From: Komagataeibacter sp. FNDCF1 | GTDB lineage: Bacteria; Pseudomonadota; Alphaproteobacteria; Acetobacterales; Acetobacteraceae | NCBI RefSeq assembly: GCF_021295335.1 | Contig: NZ_JAIWOT010000001.1 | Coordinates: 127,001 to 191,000 of the forward strand | DNA: 64,000 nucleotides | Direction of reading: 5' to 3' | Notes under the pieces: generated by a model | The model's database searches: none | What the model saw: only the letters and a program-made list of their open reading frames with translations | What the model was told of the DNA's origin: nothing | Program-made: the position numbers and the translations under genes | Part shown: in pieces, positions 26,445 to 35,125 of the stretch | Numbering within the stretch: the first letter of the stretch is position 1 | Layout: each line of letters starts with the position of its first letter

Positions 26445-28004
26445 TTACAGGGTGCCGATAACTTTCAGCCCCACCACTTCGGCATTTGGAATGTGCGCGG
26501 TCTCGCCGGGGCGCATCATGTATTCGAATTCCGGCTGGACCAGGATGCCGGGATAGACCGGCACCCCGTAATAGGCTTCCAGCACGGAGGCATGGGTCTG
26601 TGGCCCGTTGACATGTGCCCCCAGCGCCATACCCGCATCCATGCGCAGCTGCTGGCCCAGTTCGGTGCGCGGGCTCATGCGGTAGTAGGAATACATCAGG
26701 CCAAACCGGTCATGCGGGCGATAGGGAATGATGCCCAGCAGGGACGAGCCGACATAGAATTCATCCGATATGACCGATACATCCGGGGTATTGTGGATAT
26801 AACCGGCCAGTGCATAACCGCCCGCCATCTGGTTGCTGCCACCCTTGCGGTACAGCATCTGGTCGGCTTCCAGATAGAAGGTATCGCGGGCCTCTCCCCC
26901 ATGGCGGCGTACGGTGCTGCCGGTGGGGATGTCACCAATGTTATCGGCGTAACGGGTGGTGTCATGCGCGAAGCCCAGAACGTAATGGCCGGGCAGCTTC
27001 CTGGGGCCGAAAAAGGGCTGCCATGCGAATTCCACCGGTATCATGAGCCCGGTGCTCTTTTCCCCTGCCCAGGCCCAGCCGCTTATGTCCTCATTCAGCG
27101 GGCTGACACTGTAGGCGCCGACCTGCATGATCGTGTCGCGTGTCGGCCGCAGGCGTACCCGCCCGCCCCATGTCGCCTTGGGATAGACGCTGAACCCCGC
27201 ATCAAGCTTGATGGCCACGGGGGCGGAGCATGTCATCATGAAGCTGCACAGCAGGGGCGATGTCGCAAAGACATGGGTCAGCGCCATGCGGCCAAACGCC
27301 AGGTCCACCGTGTTGTGCAGGAATGATTTCTGGGCGTACATGTCCGTCAGATGCGCGACCGAATGCCCGGACAGGCTGTACACTTCCATAAGGCTGATAT
27401 TGTAGTCGCCCACCCGGTCATGCGAGACCTCGCGCCCCACGCGTTCCATAAGCAGGGTATGGACTGTCCAGCCGTCCAGCCCGAACAGGCGCCCCAGGTC
27501 GAACTGGGTCTGCAATGTCAGTTCATGCACGTAATCCATGCCGCGGGATATGCCACCGCCAACATCGGCCATCGCTTCACCCTTGTAAGTAAATGAAAAT
27601 GTGATCCCCCTGCGTTGCAGGCGTGAACGGAAGGCCCCGATCTGGGGCAGGAGATGGCCCGGTGCCTCGGATGAAGCATAATAACCCGCTGACAGGTCAC
27701 GGACGCGCAGCGCGTCCTCGCGATTATTCAGCAGGATCGACAGTCCCTCACTCCTGAAAATGGTATTAAGCCGGGTGGAGACAGAAGCGTGTGACACCGT
27801 CGGCACGTCATGCGGTTCGGCATGGGGCTGGGAGACCAGTAGATGCAGACGTGGCTGTGCAGTATAATCCGCATCAGATTTACGCGCCAAGGATGGTTTG
27901 CAATGTATAAAGGCTATAAAAAATACTAATAGCCAATAATTTATGTGTAAAAAGTGCAATCCATTGCAGGGCGCGCATCCTGTTATTTTAAGGGCGCGAA
28001 ACAT
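26445..28004 (-). CDS. OprB-type outer-membrane porin, first gene of lactate operon
   Basis: About 519 aa. A hydrophobic signal segment (YWLLVFFIAFIHCKPSLA) precedes the mature N-terminus. Downstream features are those of carbohydrate-selective OprB porins: DYVHELTLQTQFDLGRLFGLDGWTVH, a block ending AFGRMALTHVFATSPLLC, KATWGGRVRLRPT, and a terminal strand EVVGLKVIGTL. The start is uncertain: ATG 28004 is preferred, an internal TTG is possible, and neither has a good ribosome site. It is co-directional with dld and 39 bp from it, so it may admit lactate or a related substrate. The IS1182-like element ends only 68 bp upstream and may have replaced the native promoter. Confidence 0.8.
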   Translation of the reverse strand: MFRALKITGCAPCNGLHFLHINYWLLVFFIAFIHCKPSLARKSDADYTAQPRLHLLVSQPHAEPHDVPTVSHASVSTRLNTIFRSEGLSILLNNREDALRVRDLSAGYYASSEAPGHLLPQIGAFRSRLQRRGITFSFTYKGEAMADVGGGISRGMDYVHELTLQTQFDLGRLFGLDGWTVHTLLMERVGREVSHDRVGDYNISLMEVYSLSGHSVAHLTDMYAQKSFLHNTVDLAFGRMALTHVFATSPLLCSFMMTCSAPVAIKLDAGFSVYPKATWGGRVRLRPTRDTIMQVGAYSVSPLNEDISGWAWAGEKSTGLMIPVEFAWQPFFGPRKLPGHYVLGFAHDTTRYADNIGDIPTGSTVRRHGGEARDTFYLEADQMLYRKGGSNQMAGGYALAGYIHNTPDVSVISDEFYVGSSLLGIIPYRPHDRFGLMYSYYRMSPRTELGQQLRMDAGMALGAHVNGPQTHASVLEAYYGVPVYPGILVQPEFEYMMRPGETAHIPNAEVVGLKVIGTL

Positions 28005-28072
28005 GAAATGGTTTTTAAAATTGATTCCTTCGTTCCGGCAACACACGAAATGGGGATTGACGCCTTCGTTAC

Positions 28073-29529
28073 CTAGCAGCCTGTCGGGTTGGGCATTTTG
28101 CGGCTGATAACGCCGAGGCTGACCCGGCTTATGCTGCCTGAAGCCGTGCCATTCTTTTGCAGTTGTATGCGAGAGCGACGAGGGTCCATTCAGTCGTGAC
28201 TTTTGCAAGGCCACGCAGACTGAATCTTCTGAAGCCCATGATGCTTTTGATAATTCCAAAGACCGGTTCAACGGTCTGTTTTCGTAGTCTGTAAATATTT
28301 CCGGCTTTTGTGGTTTCCAGTTTTTTCTTCATGGCAAGCCGCCAGGGTTCGGTGATCCGGCGCGGTTCCCTGTCTTCAGGAGGTGGCCGGAAGTCATAAG
28401 GCCTGCGGGCGCAGGGCCGTCCGATGGCGACCAGCGGATCGATGCCTTTTTTCCGCAGGTCCCGGACCGCCTGCCCGCTGGCGTAACCGGTGTCGGCGAG
28501 CACTGTCTTTGGGAGACCGATCGTGTGTTCCATCGACAGCACGGTGCTGGCAAAGGATGGCGCGTCCGCTGACGTGGCGACAACGTCGGTTGTCACGATC
28601 AGCTGACTGCCTTCGGCGCAGACCACGGCCTGGGCATTGTAAGCCTGCCGGAACTCGTGGGCGTCCGAACGCCGCATGAGGCGGCTGTCGGGATCGGTCA
28701 GACTGATCTGCCGGTCGGGTGGCGGTTCATCATCCGGCGGTTTCGGCGCCCTGCCACGACGCCCTGTTTTCGCATCATAAGCGGCTTTCTTCTTCTCGTA
28801 TGCCGGTCGCGCCGCCTCGGCCTGCGCTTTCGCATCTGCTTCCAGCCGGGCGCAGGCTTCGTCCAGCTTCGCTTTCAGTGTTTCCCGTCGGGCAAGCTCT
28901 TCTGGCAGGGCCTGCGGATCTCTGTCTGTGGCATCTGCGTGCTCCGCCTGGTCCATCAGTTTCGCGATATCCACCGCCAGCTGTTCGCGCAGTGCCCTGA
29001 TCCGGTCGTAGCGCAGGGAACGGTATTTCGAAGCGTCGGCATCAATTTTCGTGCCGTCAATCGATACGACACCCAGACGCAGCAGACCCGTCTCGCGCGC
29101 CAGAAGCAGGACCTGCGCAAATGCAGCTTCAATGGCTGTCCGGTTCGTCCGGCGGAAGGTCGCAATCGTATCATGATCCGGATGCAGGTTCGCCGCCACG
29201 AAGCGTACCCCGATGTCGCGATATGTCGCCCGCTCGATCCGGCGTGAGGAAAACAACCCGTTCGCATAGCTGAAGATCAGAAGGGCCAGCATCAGGCGCG
29301 GATGATACTGCGCCTTGCCTCCCGTGCGCACTGGCACGCAGAACGCACTCATCGGAACCCGCTCAACAGCTGCGACAATGAAATGCGCCATATCGTCAGC
29401 CGGAAGCCACGACGTCAGATCAGGCGGCAGAAGATACGGCTGGGATCGGTCAAACGGGATGAAGCGGCTCATCGCGACACTCTACAGCCTTACCCCTTCA
29501 CAGGGTACCCCAACCCGACAGGCTGCTAG
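28073..29529 (-). mobile_element. IS1182-family-like insertion sequence, complete
   Basis: About 1.45-kb element bounded by inverted repeats ctagcagcctgtcgggttgg (left, from 28073) and its complement ending at 29529. The outer ctag is palindromic, so it may be either part of the repeat or a 4-bp target duplication. It contains one intact transposase reading leftward, in the same direction as the porin-lactate operon just downstream. Confidence 0.9.
28129..29472 (-). CDS. IS1182-family transposase
   Basis: 447-aa DDE transposase. The N-terminal DUF772-type domain shows YHPRLMLALLIFSYANGLFSSRRIERATYRD. The first catalytic Asp is in VVSIDGTKIDADASKY. A charged Ala/Glu/Lys-rich helical insertion follows (about 195-245). 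The second Asp is in VLADTGYASGQAV and the C-terminal Glu lies in the KQTVEPVFGIIKSIMGFRRF signature. No frameshift. Start ATG at 29472, close to the right-hand inverted repeat. Confidence 0.94.
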   Translation of the reverse strand: MSRFIPFDRSQPYLLPPDLTSWLPADDMAHFIVAAVERVPMSAFCVPVRTGGKAQYHPRLMLALLIFSYANGLFSSRRIERATYRDIGVRFVAANLHPDHDTIATFRRTNRTAIEAAFAQVLLLARETGLLRLGVVSIDGTKIDADASKYRSLRYDRIRALREQLAVDIAKLMDQAEHADATDRDPQALPEELARRETLKAKLDEACARLEADAKAQAEAARPAYEKKKAAYDAKTGRRGRAPKPPDDEPPPDRQISLTDPDSRLMRRSDAHEFRQAYNAQAVVCAEGSQLIVTTDVVATSADAPSFASTVLSMEHTIGLPKTVLADTGYASGQAVRDLRKKGIDPLVAIGRPCARRPYDFRPPPEDREPRRITEPWRLAMKKKLETTKAGNIYRLRKQTVEPVFGIIKSIMGFRRFSLRGLAKVTTEWTLVALAYNCKRMARLQAA

Positions 29530-30450
29530 AGAAATTCAAAAAGAGAGTGATGCGGATTATGTCATTGATTTTTTATAAATACTTAAAGGAAGAAAATTTT
29601 TATTTGGATTCATACCGCTTGTGCGCCTGCATCCGCACGGTTCGGATCATTGTGCACGTTCCGTGCGTATCAGCATGTACATTGACGTCCGTGGCATGCC
29701 CGTTCTGGCATGCATCCGTTCTGGCCCGTGCAGGGACAGGGTGGAGCATGGACAGCCCAACCTGGCGCGGGCTATGGTCTGGAATGCCATCATTCAGAAA
29801 ATAATAATATTTAATAAACAAATGATTATAAATATTCAGATTGATAAACAGGCATATGCTGGTTCGAAAATCATGCCGGAAGAATATTGTGTACATGTTG
29901 CCAGCGTGTGAGCGTGGGGCTGCCGGCCTGAAATGGTCCTGCTGGCGGTACGTCGCGTGGCATGGTCAGCAGGAACCTGACCGATCCAGTCATGAAAATG
30001 GATGCGCAGGCTGATTTTACTGGTGGCTCATTCAATACGGTACGGGCCACGGCCTTGTACCAGCGTATGGTCGCGGGCGGCCTGATCATTACAGGTGGCA
30101 CGTTCATCATCATGGCTTCATGCAACGCGCATTGCGTGACATGATATCCCGCATCTGGCGCGACTATCCACGCAGGTAGGCTACGGCCCGGGGTGACTGC
30201 CCGTGTAACGGCACGGCGCACGCTTTGTGCATCCGTGCCTGATGGAGTATTGACGCAAGGCCGGTCGATGGCAGGGCATGAAGCTGGAAGTTGCGGTTCC
30301 ACCTCCTGCCACGAAATTCGTGCGCCATCGTCCCGTCGTGCTGTGCCTGTCCTTCGGGAATGCCGCGTCTTCTGGCCGTTGCCGGACAGGCACGGCAATG
30401 GTGTGGGGACTGGCGGAAAAGGGGTGGTGTAAGGACCCTGCCTTTTTGCG
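29530..30450. other. Long intergenic region with no recognisable gene
   Basis: 921 bp right of the IS1182-like element. The first part and about 29790-29880 are AT-rich; the rest is of ordinary composition. Open frames exist on both strands (for example about 175 codons leftward across 29871-30398) but none has family resemblance, signal sequence or ribosome site. It may contain the displaced promoter of the porin-lactate operon and decayed genes. Confidence 0.4.
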
Positions 30451-30930
30451 TCAGGCTTCTGGCGCGCGCCGGAAACGGATGATGCTGCGCGACAGGCGTC
30501 CCTGCGCCCAGTTGGGCATGTTACGCCATGGGGTCATGACATTGGCGTGCCCGTCACTGACAACAACCGTCCGGCGCTGTTCCGTTCCGACCCATTCAGG
30601 CGCCCATGCGGTCTGGACATTCGTGATCCACTGATTGCCCTCGACACGGTAGCGGCCGATATATGCCACCAGCGTCTTCATCAGCCGGGCGCGATCCTCA
30701 TCATTATGGGCCGGGTGGCGGTGGCTGCCTTCAAGATTGAAGGCGACCCAGCCATCGGGCGTGAACACCACGCGGCCCCGGGGGCTTGGCCCCATTGCCG
30801 GGATGAAGGAGCCGGATTCTTTTTCTTCCACCTTGTAGGACACGAGTTCCCATGTCCCGATGAGTTTCTGCCGCAGTTCCTCGCCTTCATGTCCGGCTTT
30901 TTCCTGCGGCATGGCCCCCTGAACTGGCAT
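30451..30930 (-). CDS. Lipocalin-like domain protein
   Basis: 159-aa protein with a lipocalin-like (Lipocalin_5-type) beta-barrel: LIGTWELVSYKVEEKESG, PRGRVVFTPDGWVAFNL, LVAYIGRYRVEGNQWITNV and RRTVVVSDGHANVMTPWR. These proteins often sit next to LysR regulators and bind small hydrophobic ligands; no enzymatic role is established. The start at 30930 has ggaga 8 nt upstream. No convincing signal peptide, so cytoplasmic. Divergent from the LysR gene across 166 bp, implying control by it. Confidence 0.8.
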   Translation of the reverse strand: MPVQGAMPQEKAGHEGEELRQKLIGTWELVSYKVEEKESGSFIPAMGPSPRGRVVFTPDGWVAFNLEGSHRHPAHNDEDRARLMKTLVAYIGRYRVEGNQWITNVQTAWAPEWVGTEQRRTVVVSDGHANVMTPWRNMPNWAQGRLSRSIIRFRRAPEA

Positions 30931-31096
30931 TCGTATGTCTCCATATGCTGCTACGTGGCACCGCTGCATATGCGTTTGCGGTGCCTGTTGATGGTAACAT
31001 GCCGTTTACCTGGATAGTTCGGTAGTAACCTGTAAGGAAAAATAATATTACGATAAACGCAAAAATAGGATATGCAGGCAGGGGGAGATACCGCGT

Positions 31097-32017
31097 TTGT
31101 CACATGACGAGATTGGAGACCTGCGTTTTTTCAGCGCCCTGGTGGATGCAGGCAGCCTGACGGCGGGTGCGCGAAGTCTTGGCACATCGCCTGCCGCCGT
31201 GTCGCGGCGGCTTGCCCGTATCGAGGCAAGGCTGGGCAGTACGCTCGTCATCCGCAATACGCGGCATTTTGGGCTGAGTGAAACGGGGCGGCTGTATTAT
31301 GAGCGCGGCCTGTCCATCGTGGCCGATATCGACCATCTGGAGGAGGAAATCTCCTCATCGACCCGCGCGCCAAGGGGAACCCTTGGTATCGGTGCGCCTG
31401 TGGAATTGGGGCGCAGGCAGATCGCGCCCTTTATTGAAGCCTTCAGCGCACGCCATCCACAACTGAACATCAACCTGGCCCTGGCTTCCGAAGGGGTGTA
31501 CGATTTCAGTGATTCACTTGATGTCGTACTCAGGCTGGGGCTGCCCGATACGCCCGGTGCCGTGGTCACCCGTCTGGCTTCGACCATGCGGGTGCTGTGT
31601 GCTTCTCCCGCCTATATCGCGCGGCGTTCCGTGCCGGCGCATCCGCGTGATCTGGTCCGGCACGACTGTCTATGCCTGCGGCGGAACAAGACCATGGCGC
31701 TGCTGAACAGATGGGCCATCGGCAACGAGACGGAGACGGAAGTGGTGACGGTCGAGCCCCGTCTTTCTGCCACCAATGCCGAAATCATTCATGACTGGGC
31801 GCTTTCGGGTCAGGGTATCGCCTATAAACTGCTCTGTGATGTGTACCAGGATCTTGAAGAAGGGAAGCTCGTGCGGATATTTCCTGACCTGCAGGGCGAA
31901 AAAATCGATCTGTACGCGGTGGTGCCCGGCCGCCAGCATACACGGGCCAGCGTGCGAGCATTTGTGAGTGAACTCAGGCCCTATATTCGCACCGCGGGCT
32001 TCATGGAACAGGGATAG
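31097..32017 (+). CDS. LysR-family transcriptional regulator
   Basis: 306 aa. The N-terminal winged helix-turn-helix is clear: FFSALVDAGSLTAGARSLGTSPAAVSRRLARIEARLGSTL. An effector-binding domain follows (RGTLGIGAPVELGRRQIAPF onward). The start is a TTG at 31097 with ggggga 10 nt upstream; no better ATG exists in frame. It belongs to the CrgA/DsdC-like branch common in proteobacteria. The likely target is the divergent lipocalin-like gene; the AT-rich stretch aataatattacgataaacgc near 31045 may hold the operator. Confidence 0.9.
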   Translation: MSHDEIGDLRFFSALVDAGSLTAGARSLGTSPAAVSRRLARIEARLGSTLVIRNTRHFGLSETGRLYYERGLSIVADIDHLEEEISSSTRAPRGTLGIGAPVELGRRQIAPFIEAFSARHPQLNINLALASEGVYDFSDSLDVVLRLGLPDTPGAVVTRLASTMRVLCASPAYIARRSVPAHPRDLVRHDCLCLRRNKTMALLNRWAIGNETETEVVTVEPRLSATNAEIIHDWALSGQGIAYKLLCDVYQDLEEGKLVRIFPDLQGEKIDLYAVVPGRQHTRASVRAFVSELRPYIRTAGFMEQG

Positions 32018-32868
32018 AACCCGACCAGCGCCAGTGCCGATATGCGGCTGCGCCTGCACAATGACCTGTCCGGGTCGGGCAGGCGGCTTTTTCATGCCGG
32101 TGATCTGAACCGACAGCCGTCTTGGCACCATGCATGCCCCATGACAGGGTCAGGGTGCAGGGGGCAGAAATTCCGATCGTTGGTTCATCCGGACAGTCCG
32201 GGCAGGATTGAACAGACCGTGCGAAGGCATCGGGGCCGTTCATTACGCGTTTTTGGCATTGCGTGGTGAACGGGACATGAATGGGGGAACCGGGAAGGGG
32301 GCCTTTCCACCGATGATGCAGGTCTTCAAAAAGAGGCAAGGCGCTCCGTATGCTGAAAAAACCTTTCCGATATTATCATTCATAATGATAATACAAGCGT
32401 ATTTTTCCGGCATTTCTCCGTGCCGTACCGGGTAACATTGGGATTGGATTTCTGGTGACCATCACACGCAGGCTCTCGCCGCGTGCCGGGGGGCAGGTGG
32501 AATGGGGAACAGGCGGGGCCATGCACGGGGCAGGCCGTTGTCCATGGGCTGTATGCCGGTGGCACGATTGTGACCCGCGATGACATTGTCTTCACGACCG
32601 TCATGGCGAATGATGATGTCCATGCCTTGTGGCCGTGCGGCAGACAGGGTTATCCGGACCCTGTCTGCGGGCGATGTGGGGGCATGCCTGTGCCGTTGGC
32701 GGTGGAGACAGGTTACGGGTTCAGGTTGCGGCAGGCTGCCATGATGGTCCGGGGCGCCCGAGGCCGCACTCGCATTACTGTTGCTGTGCGCGGTGGCAGG
32801 GGTGCGGTCCAATAAATAACAATAACGTGCGGGGAAGTGGCAACGGGCACGAACCTGCGGCCTTCTTA
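32018..32868. other. Long intergenic region with iron-box-like palindrome, no gene supported
   Basis: 851 bp between the LysR gene and IS5-family copy A. Apart from the palindrome at 32371-32393 there are only overlapping open frames without family resemblance. A gene formerly controlled by the palindrome may have been lost when the IS and neighbouring DNA rearranged. Confidence 0.4.
32371..32393. promoter_or_regulatory. Perfect AT-rich palindrome with Fur-like half sites
   Basis: tattatcatt-cat-aatgataata: 10-bp perfect arms around a 3-bp centre. The right side (ataatgataat) matches tandem Fur hexamers (GATAAT-like), but the arms point outward compared with the classical 19-bp box, so iron-regulator binding is a suggestion. 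No target gene follows directly. Confidence 0.45.
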
Positions 32869-33784
32869 GTGTCTGACCGAAAATGAGTTGAGTGATTTCA
32901 GTAGGTTATGATTCATGGGTTTGTGACAACCTGATGAGATCAAAATGGCCTGGACTGAAATCACCCGTGCGCAGTATCGCCGGGACGACCTGGAGTATGC
33001 AAGCGACCTGCGGGACAGGGAATGGGCGTTGATAGCGCCGCTGATGCCCGAGAGAAAGCGACTGGGCAGGCCACGGCGCACCGATTTGCGTCGTGTCATG
33101 GAGGCGATCCTGTACATTGTTACGACCGGCTGCCAATGGCGCCAATTGCCCCGGCACTTCCCTCCCTTCACGACCGTGCAGGGCTATTTCTACCGTTGGA
33201 TCCGCGAGGGACGATGGGAAGCCATGAACCATATTCTCGTGATCCTGTCGCGAGAGCAGGACGGGCGTGATGCCACGCCTTCGGTGGGCATTATCGACAG
33301 CCAATCGGTTAAAACGGCTGAAAATGGCGGCCCTCGCGGTTATGACGCGGGCAAGAAAATCAAGGGACGCAAGCGGCATATCGCCACCGACACGCTGGGT
33401 CATATCATGACTGCCGTCGTACATCCCGCCGACATCCAGGATCGTGACGGGGCATTGATGGTTGCAGCCCGGATCCGTTCGCTGTTCCCCTGGTTGCGGC
33501 ACCTGATCGCCGACGGCGGCTATGCCGGTGAGAAGCTACGAAACGGGTTGGCGCAAATCGGACAGTGGACGATCGAGATCATCAAGCGCTCCGATCAGGT
33601 CAAGGGCTTCGTCGTCCTGCCAAAGCGCTGGATCGTCGAGCGCAGCTTCGCCTGGCTGGGACGTTGCCGCCGCCTCACCAGGGACGTCGAAGCCACAATC
33701 TCCTCATCTGAAGCTTGGCTTATGATCGCTCATATCCGCAGAGTGCTGCGGAAAATCAATCAGGTCGCTTTTTGATTCAGACAG
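32869..33784 (+). mobile_element. IS5-family insertion sequence, copy A, 916 bp
   Basis: Bounded by gtgtctga... and ...tcagacag, with short inverted ends (tgtctga) and a TTA target duplication (32866-32868 and 33785-33787). The encoded transposase is identical to that of the element at 62734-63649, the lengths are the same, and I saw no base difference by eye. It inserted 19 bp upstream of the outer-membrane barrel gene at 33804. Confidence 0.95.
32945..33775 (+). CDS. IS5-family transposase (copy A)
   Basis: 276-aa DDE transposase. DREWALIAPLMPERKRLG lies in the N-terminal domain; catalytic Asp residues are in GIIDSQSVKT and LIADGGYAG, and the Glu follows in WIVERSFAWLGRCRRLTRDVE. Intact and identical in amino-acid sequence to the copy at 62810-63640. 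It is related to, but distinct from, the transposase at 5962-6798. Confidence 0.95.
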   Translation: MAWTEITRAQYRRDDLEYASDLRDREWALIAPLMPERKRLGRPRRTDLRRVMEAILYIVTTGCQWRQLPRHFPPFTTVQGYFYRWIREGRWEAMNHILVILSREQDGRDATPSVGIIDSQSVKTAENGGPRGYDAGKKIKGRKRHIATDTLGHIMTAVVHPADIQDRDGALMVAARIRSLFPWLRHLIADGGYAGEKLRNGLAQIGQWTIEIIKRSDQVKGFVVLPKRWIVERSFAWLGRCRRLTRDVEATISSSEAWLMIAHIRRVLRKINQVAF

Positions 33785-33803
33785 TTAGACGGAAGTTTGT
33801 CCC

Positions 33804-34694
33804 ATGCGTCTGACAGAAAGATCGGCATGGCTGCATGCCATGCTGTATCTCACCATTCCATCCACAGTAATTTCCTTCGTTCCAGAAGTCCATGCGGCGG
33901 ATGTGACCCTGGGAATCATCGGGCCGCATGAATATGACCTGCCGGTTGATTTCAAGCCGTTCAATGTGCTTGTGCAGTACGGGGATGGTAATGCCGCCGG
34001 ACATTCCTATAACAGCCTGGGGCAGCGCAGGCCAACCGGGGGCAGCCATACCTGGTCCGGCATGACGAAATATGTCCATTTTCGCAGTTTTGATGCCATT
34101 CCCCATGTAGGCTTTGCCTTTGAACTGATCCAGACAGAAAGCTACAGCCTGGCGGACGGCACGAATTACGGTGGTCTTGGCCCGACCATTGTCGGACCTG
34201 CCGCATGGTTCAAACCCAACAGACACAGTACGTTCGGTATCCAGACCTTCATGCAGACAGCGGTGGGCACACGCGAGGCAACATCACCTAATTACTGGTC
34301 GAACATCTCCAGCTTCATCTTTGATTATGAATGGAAGTATTTCAGCTTTGATGGTGATGCCGGCACCGTGGCGGGGGCCGCCAGGCATGTAAAGGGTGGC
34401 CATGCCTATTCACCGGGCGTGGTATTCTATACCAACCTGCGCTTCAGCTGGAAGGCAACCCGTCTGTTCGAGCCCTTTTTCGCTCTGGACTGGCAGAACG
34501 TGAAAGGTACGTATGACCGCACCGCAGGCCAGTATCTGGATGACTCAAACAGTCGTGAGATCACCCTGGGGGCGGGCGCCATGTTCAACATCTCGCAGCA
34601 TTTGTCCTTCACCACGCGGTATTCGCATTCCGTCGACGGGCGCAATGTGCCCGAAAGCAATGCCTATTATGTGAAATTCGTCTATCTGTGGTAG
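33804..34694 (+). CDS. Outer-membrane beta-barrel protein (phenol MetA-pathway transporter-like)
   Basis: 296 aa with a signal peptide (MRLTERSAWLHAMLYLTIPSTVISFVPEVHAA, cleavage near 31) and alternating aromatic/polar strands, for example WSNISSFIFDYEWKYFSFDGDAG and TRLFEPFFALDWQNVKG. It ends in an aromatic terminal strand (YYVKFVYLW), the signal for BAM assembly. It resembles the putative outer-membrane transporters annotated as 'MetA-pathway of phenol degradation'. Substrate unknown. The start is 19 bp from the IS copy A boundary, so its native promoter is gone; transcription could come from the IS. Confidence 0.78.
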   Translation: MRLTERSAWLHAMLYLTIPSTVISFVPEVHAADVTLGIIGPHEYDLPVDFKPFNVLVQYGDGNAAGHSYNSLGQRRPTGGSHTWSGMTKYVHFRSFDAIPHVGFAFELIQTESYSLADGTNYGGLGPTIVGPAAWFKPNRHSTFGIQTFMQTAVGTREATSPNYWSNISSFIFDYEWKYFSFDGDAGTVAGAARHVKGGHAYSPGVVFYTNLRFSWKATRLFEPFFALDWQNVKGTYDRTAGQYLDDSNSREITLGAGAMFNISQHLSFTTRYSHSVDGRNVPESNAYYVKFVYLW

Positions 34695-35125
34695 AATGTG
34701 CAAGATGCGCAGAGGGTCTTCCATGCGCAGTGTTCATGCCCGTTTCCGACTGCCATGGCCGCCGGGGCGTTGACGGACGGTGACTGCCTGCGCCCATGGC
34801 ATGGGCCGACAGTGCAAGATACAGTGGCAGGATGATTCCCTGCGTCAGCATCACGATCGTGCAGGATGTGCCGCTGTCCGGATTCGTCGCATATTCCGGT
34901 TATGGCGCAACCTGTCGTATTGACTGATCCGTCCTGCCGCAGGCCTGATCGGGGCGGGAAGGGGCACAATCTCTGGTCAGGACTGTCGGGCCCGGTTTCC
35001 CGGCCCGTATGGGGCCGCTGCGACACCGGAGCGGCATGGCGCATAGCAGGCTCTCCCTACCCGCACTGGTTTTTCAGCGTCCATATTTATAATGCCCATT
35101 GTGGCCGCGGGTTAGGATGCTGCAG
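34695..35125. other. Intergenic region, no gene seen
   Basis: 431 bp between the barrel gene and the DMT exporter gene. Overlapping frames on both strands lack support. No clear hairpin with a U tract was found. Confidence 0.35.

Noticed and set aside
28005-28271. N-terminal extension of the porin to about 608 aa
   Set aside because: The extra codons read through the IS inverted repeat into the transposase region; a signal peptide starts near 28004.
27860-29560. Shared 13-bp string (tgatgcggattat) in the porin leader and right of the IS1182-like element, in opposite orientation
   Set aside because: Too short and not at the element boundaries, so it is not a target duplication and may be chance.
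32483-32815. 110-codon rightward frame
   Set aside because: No ribosome site, no family resemblance and an equally long frame on the opposite strand.
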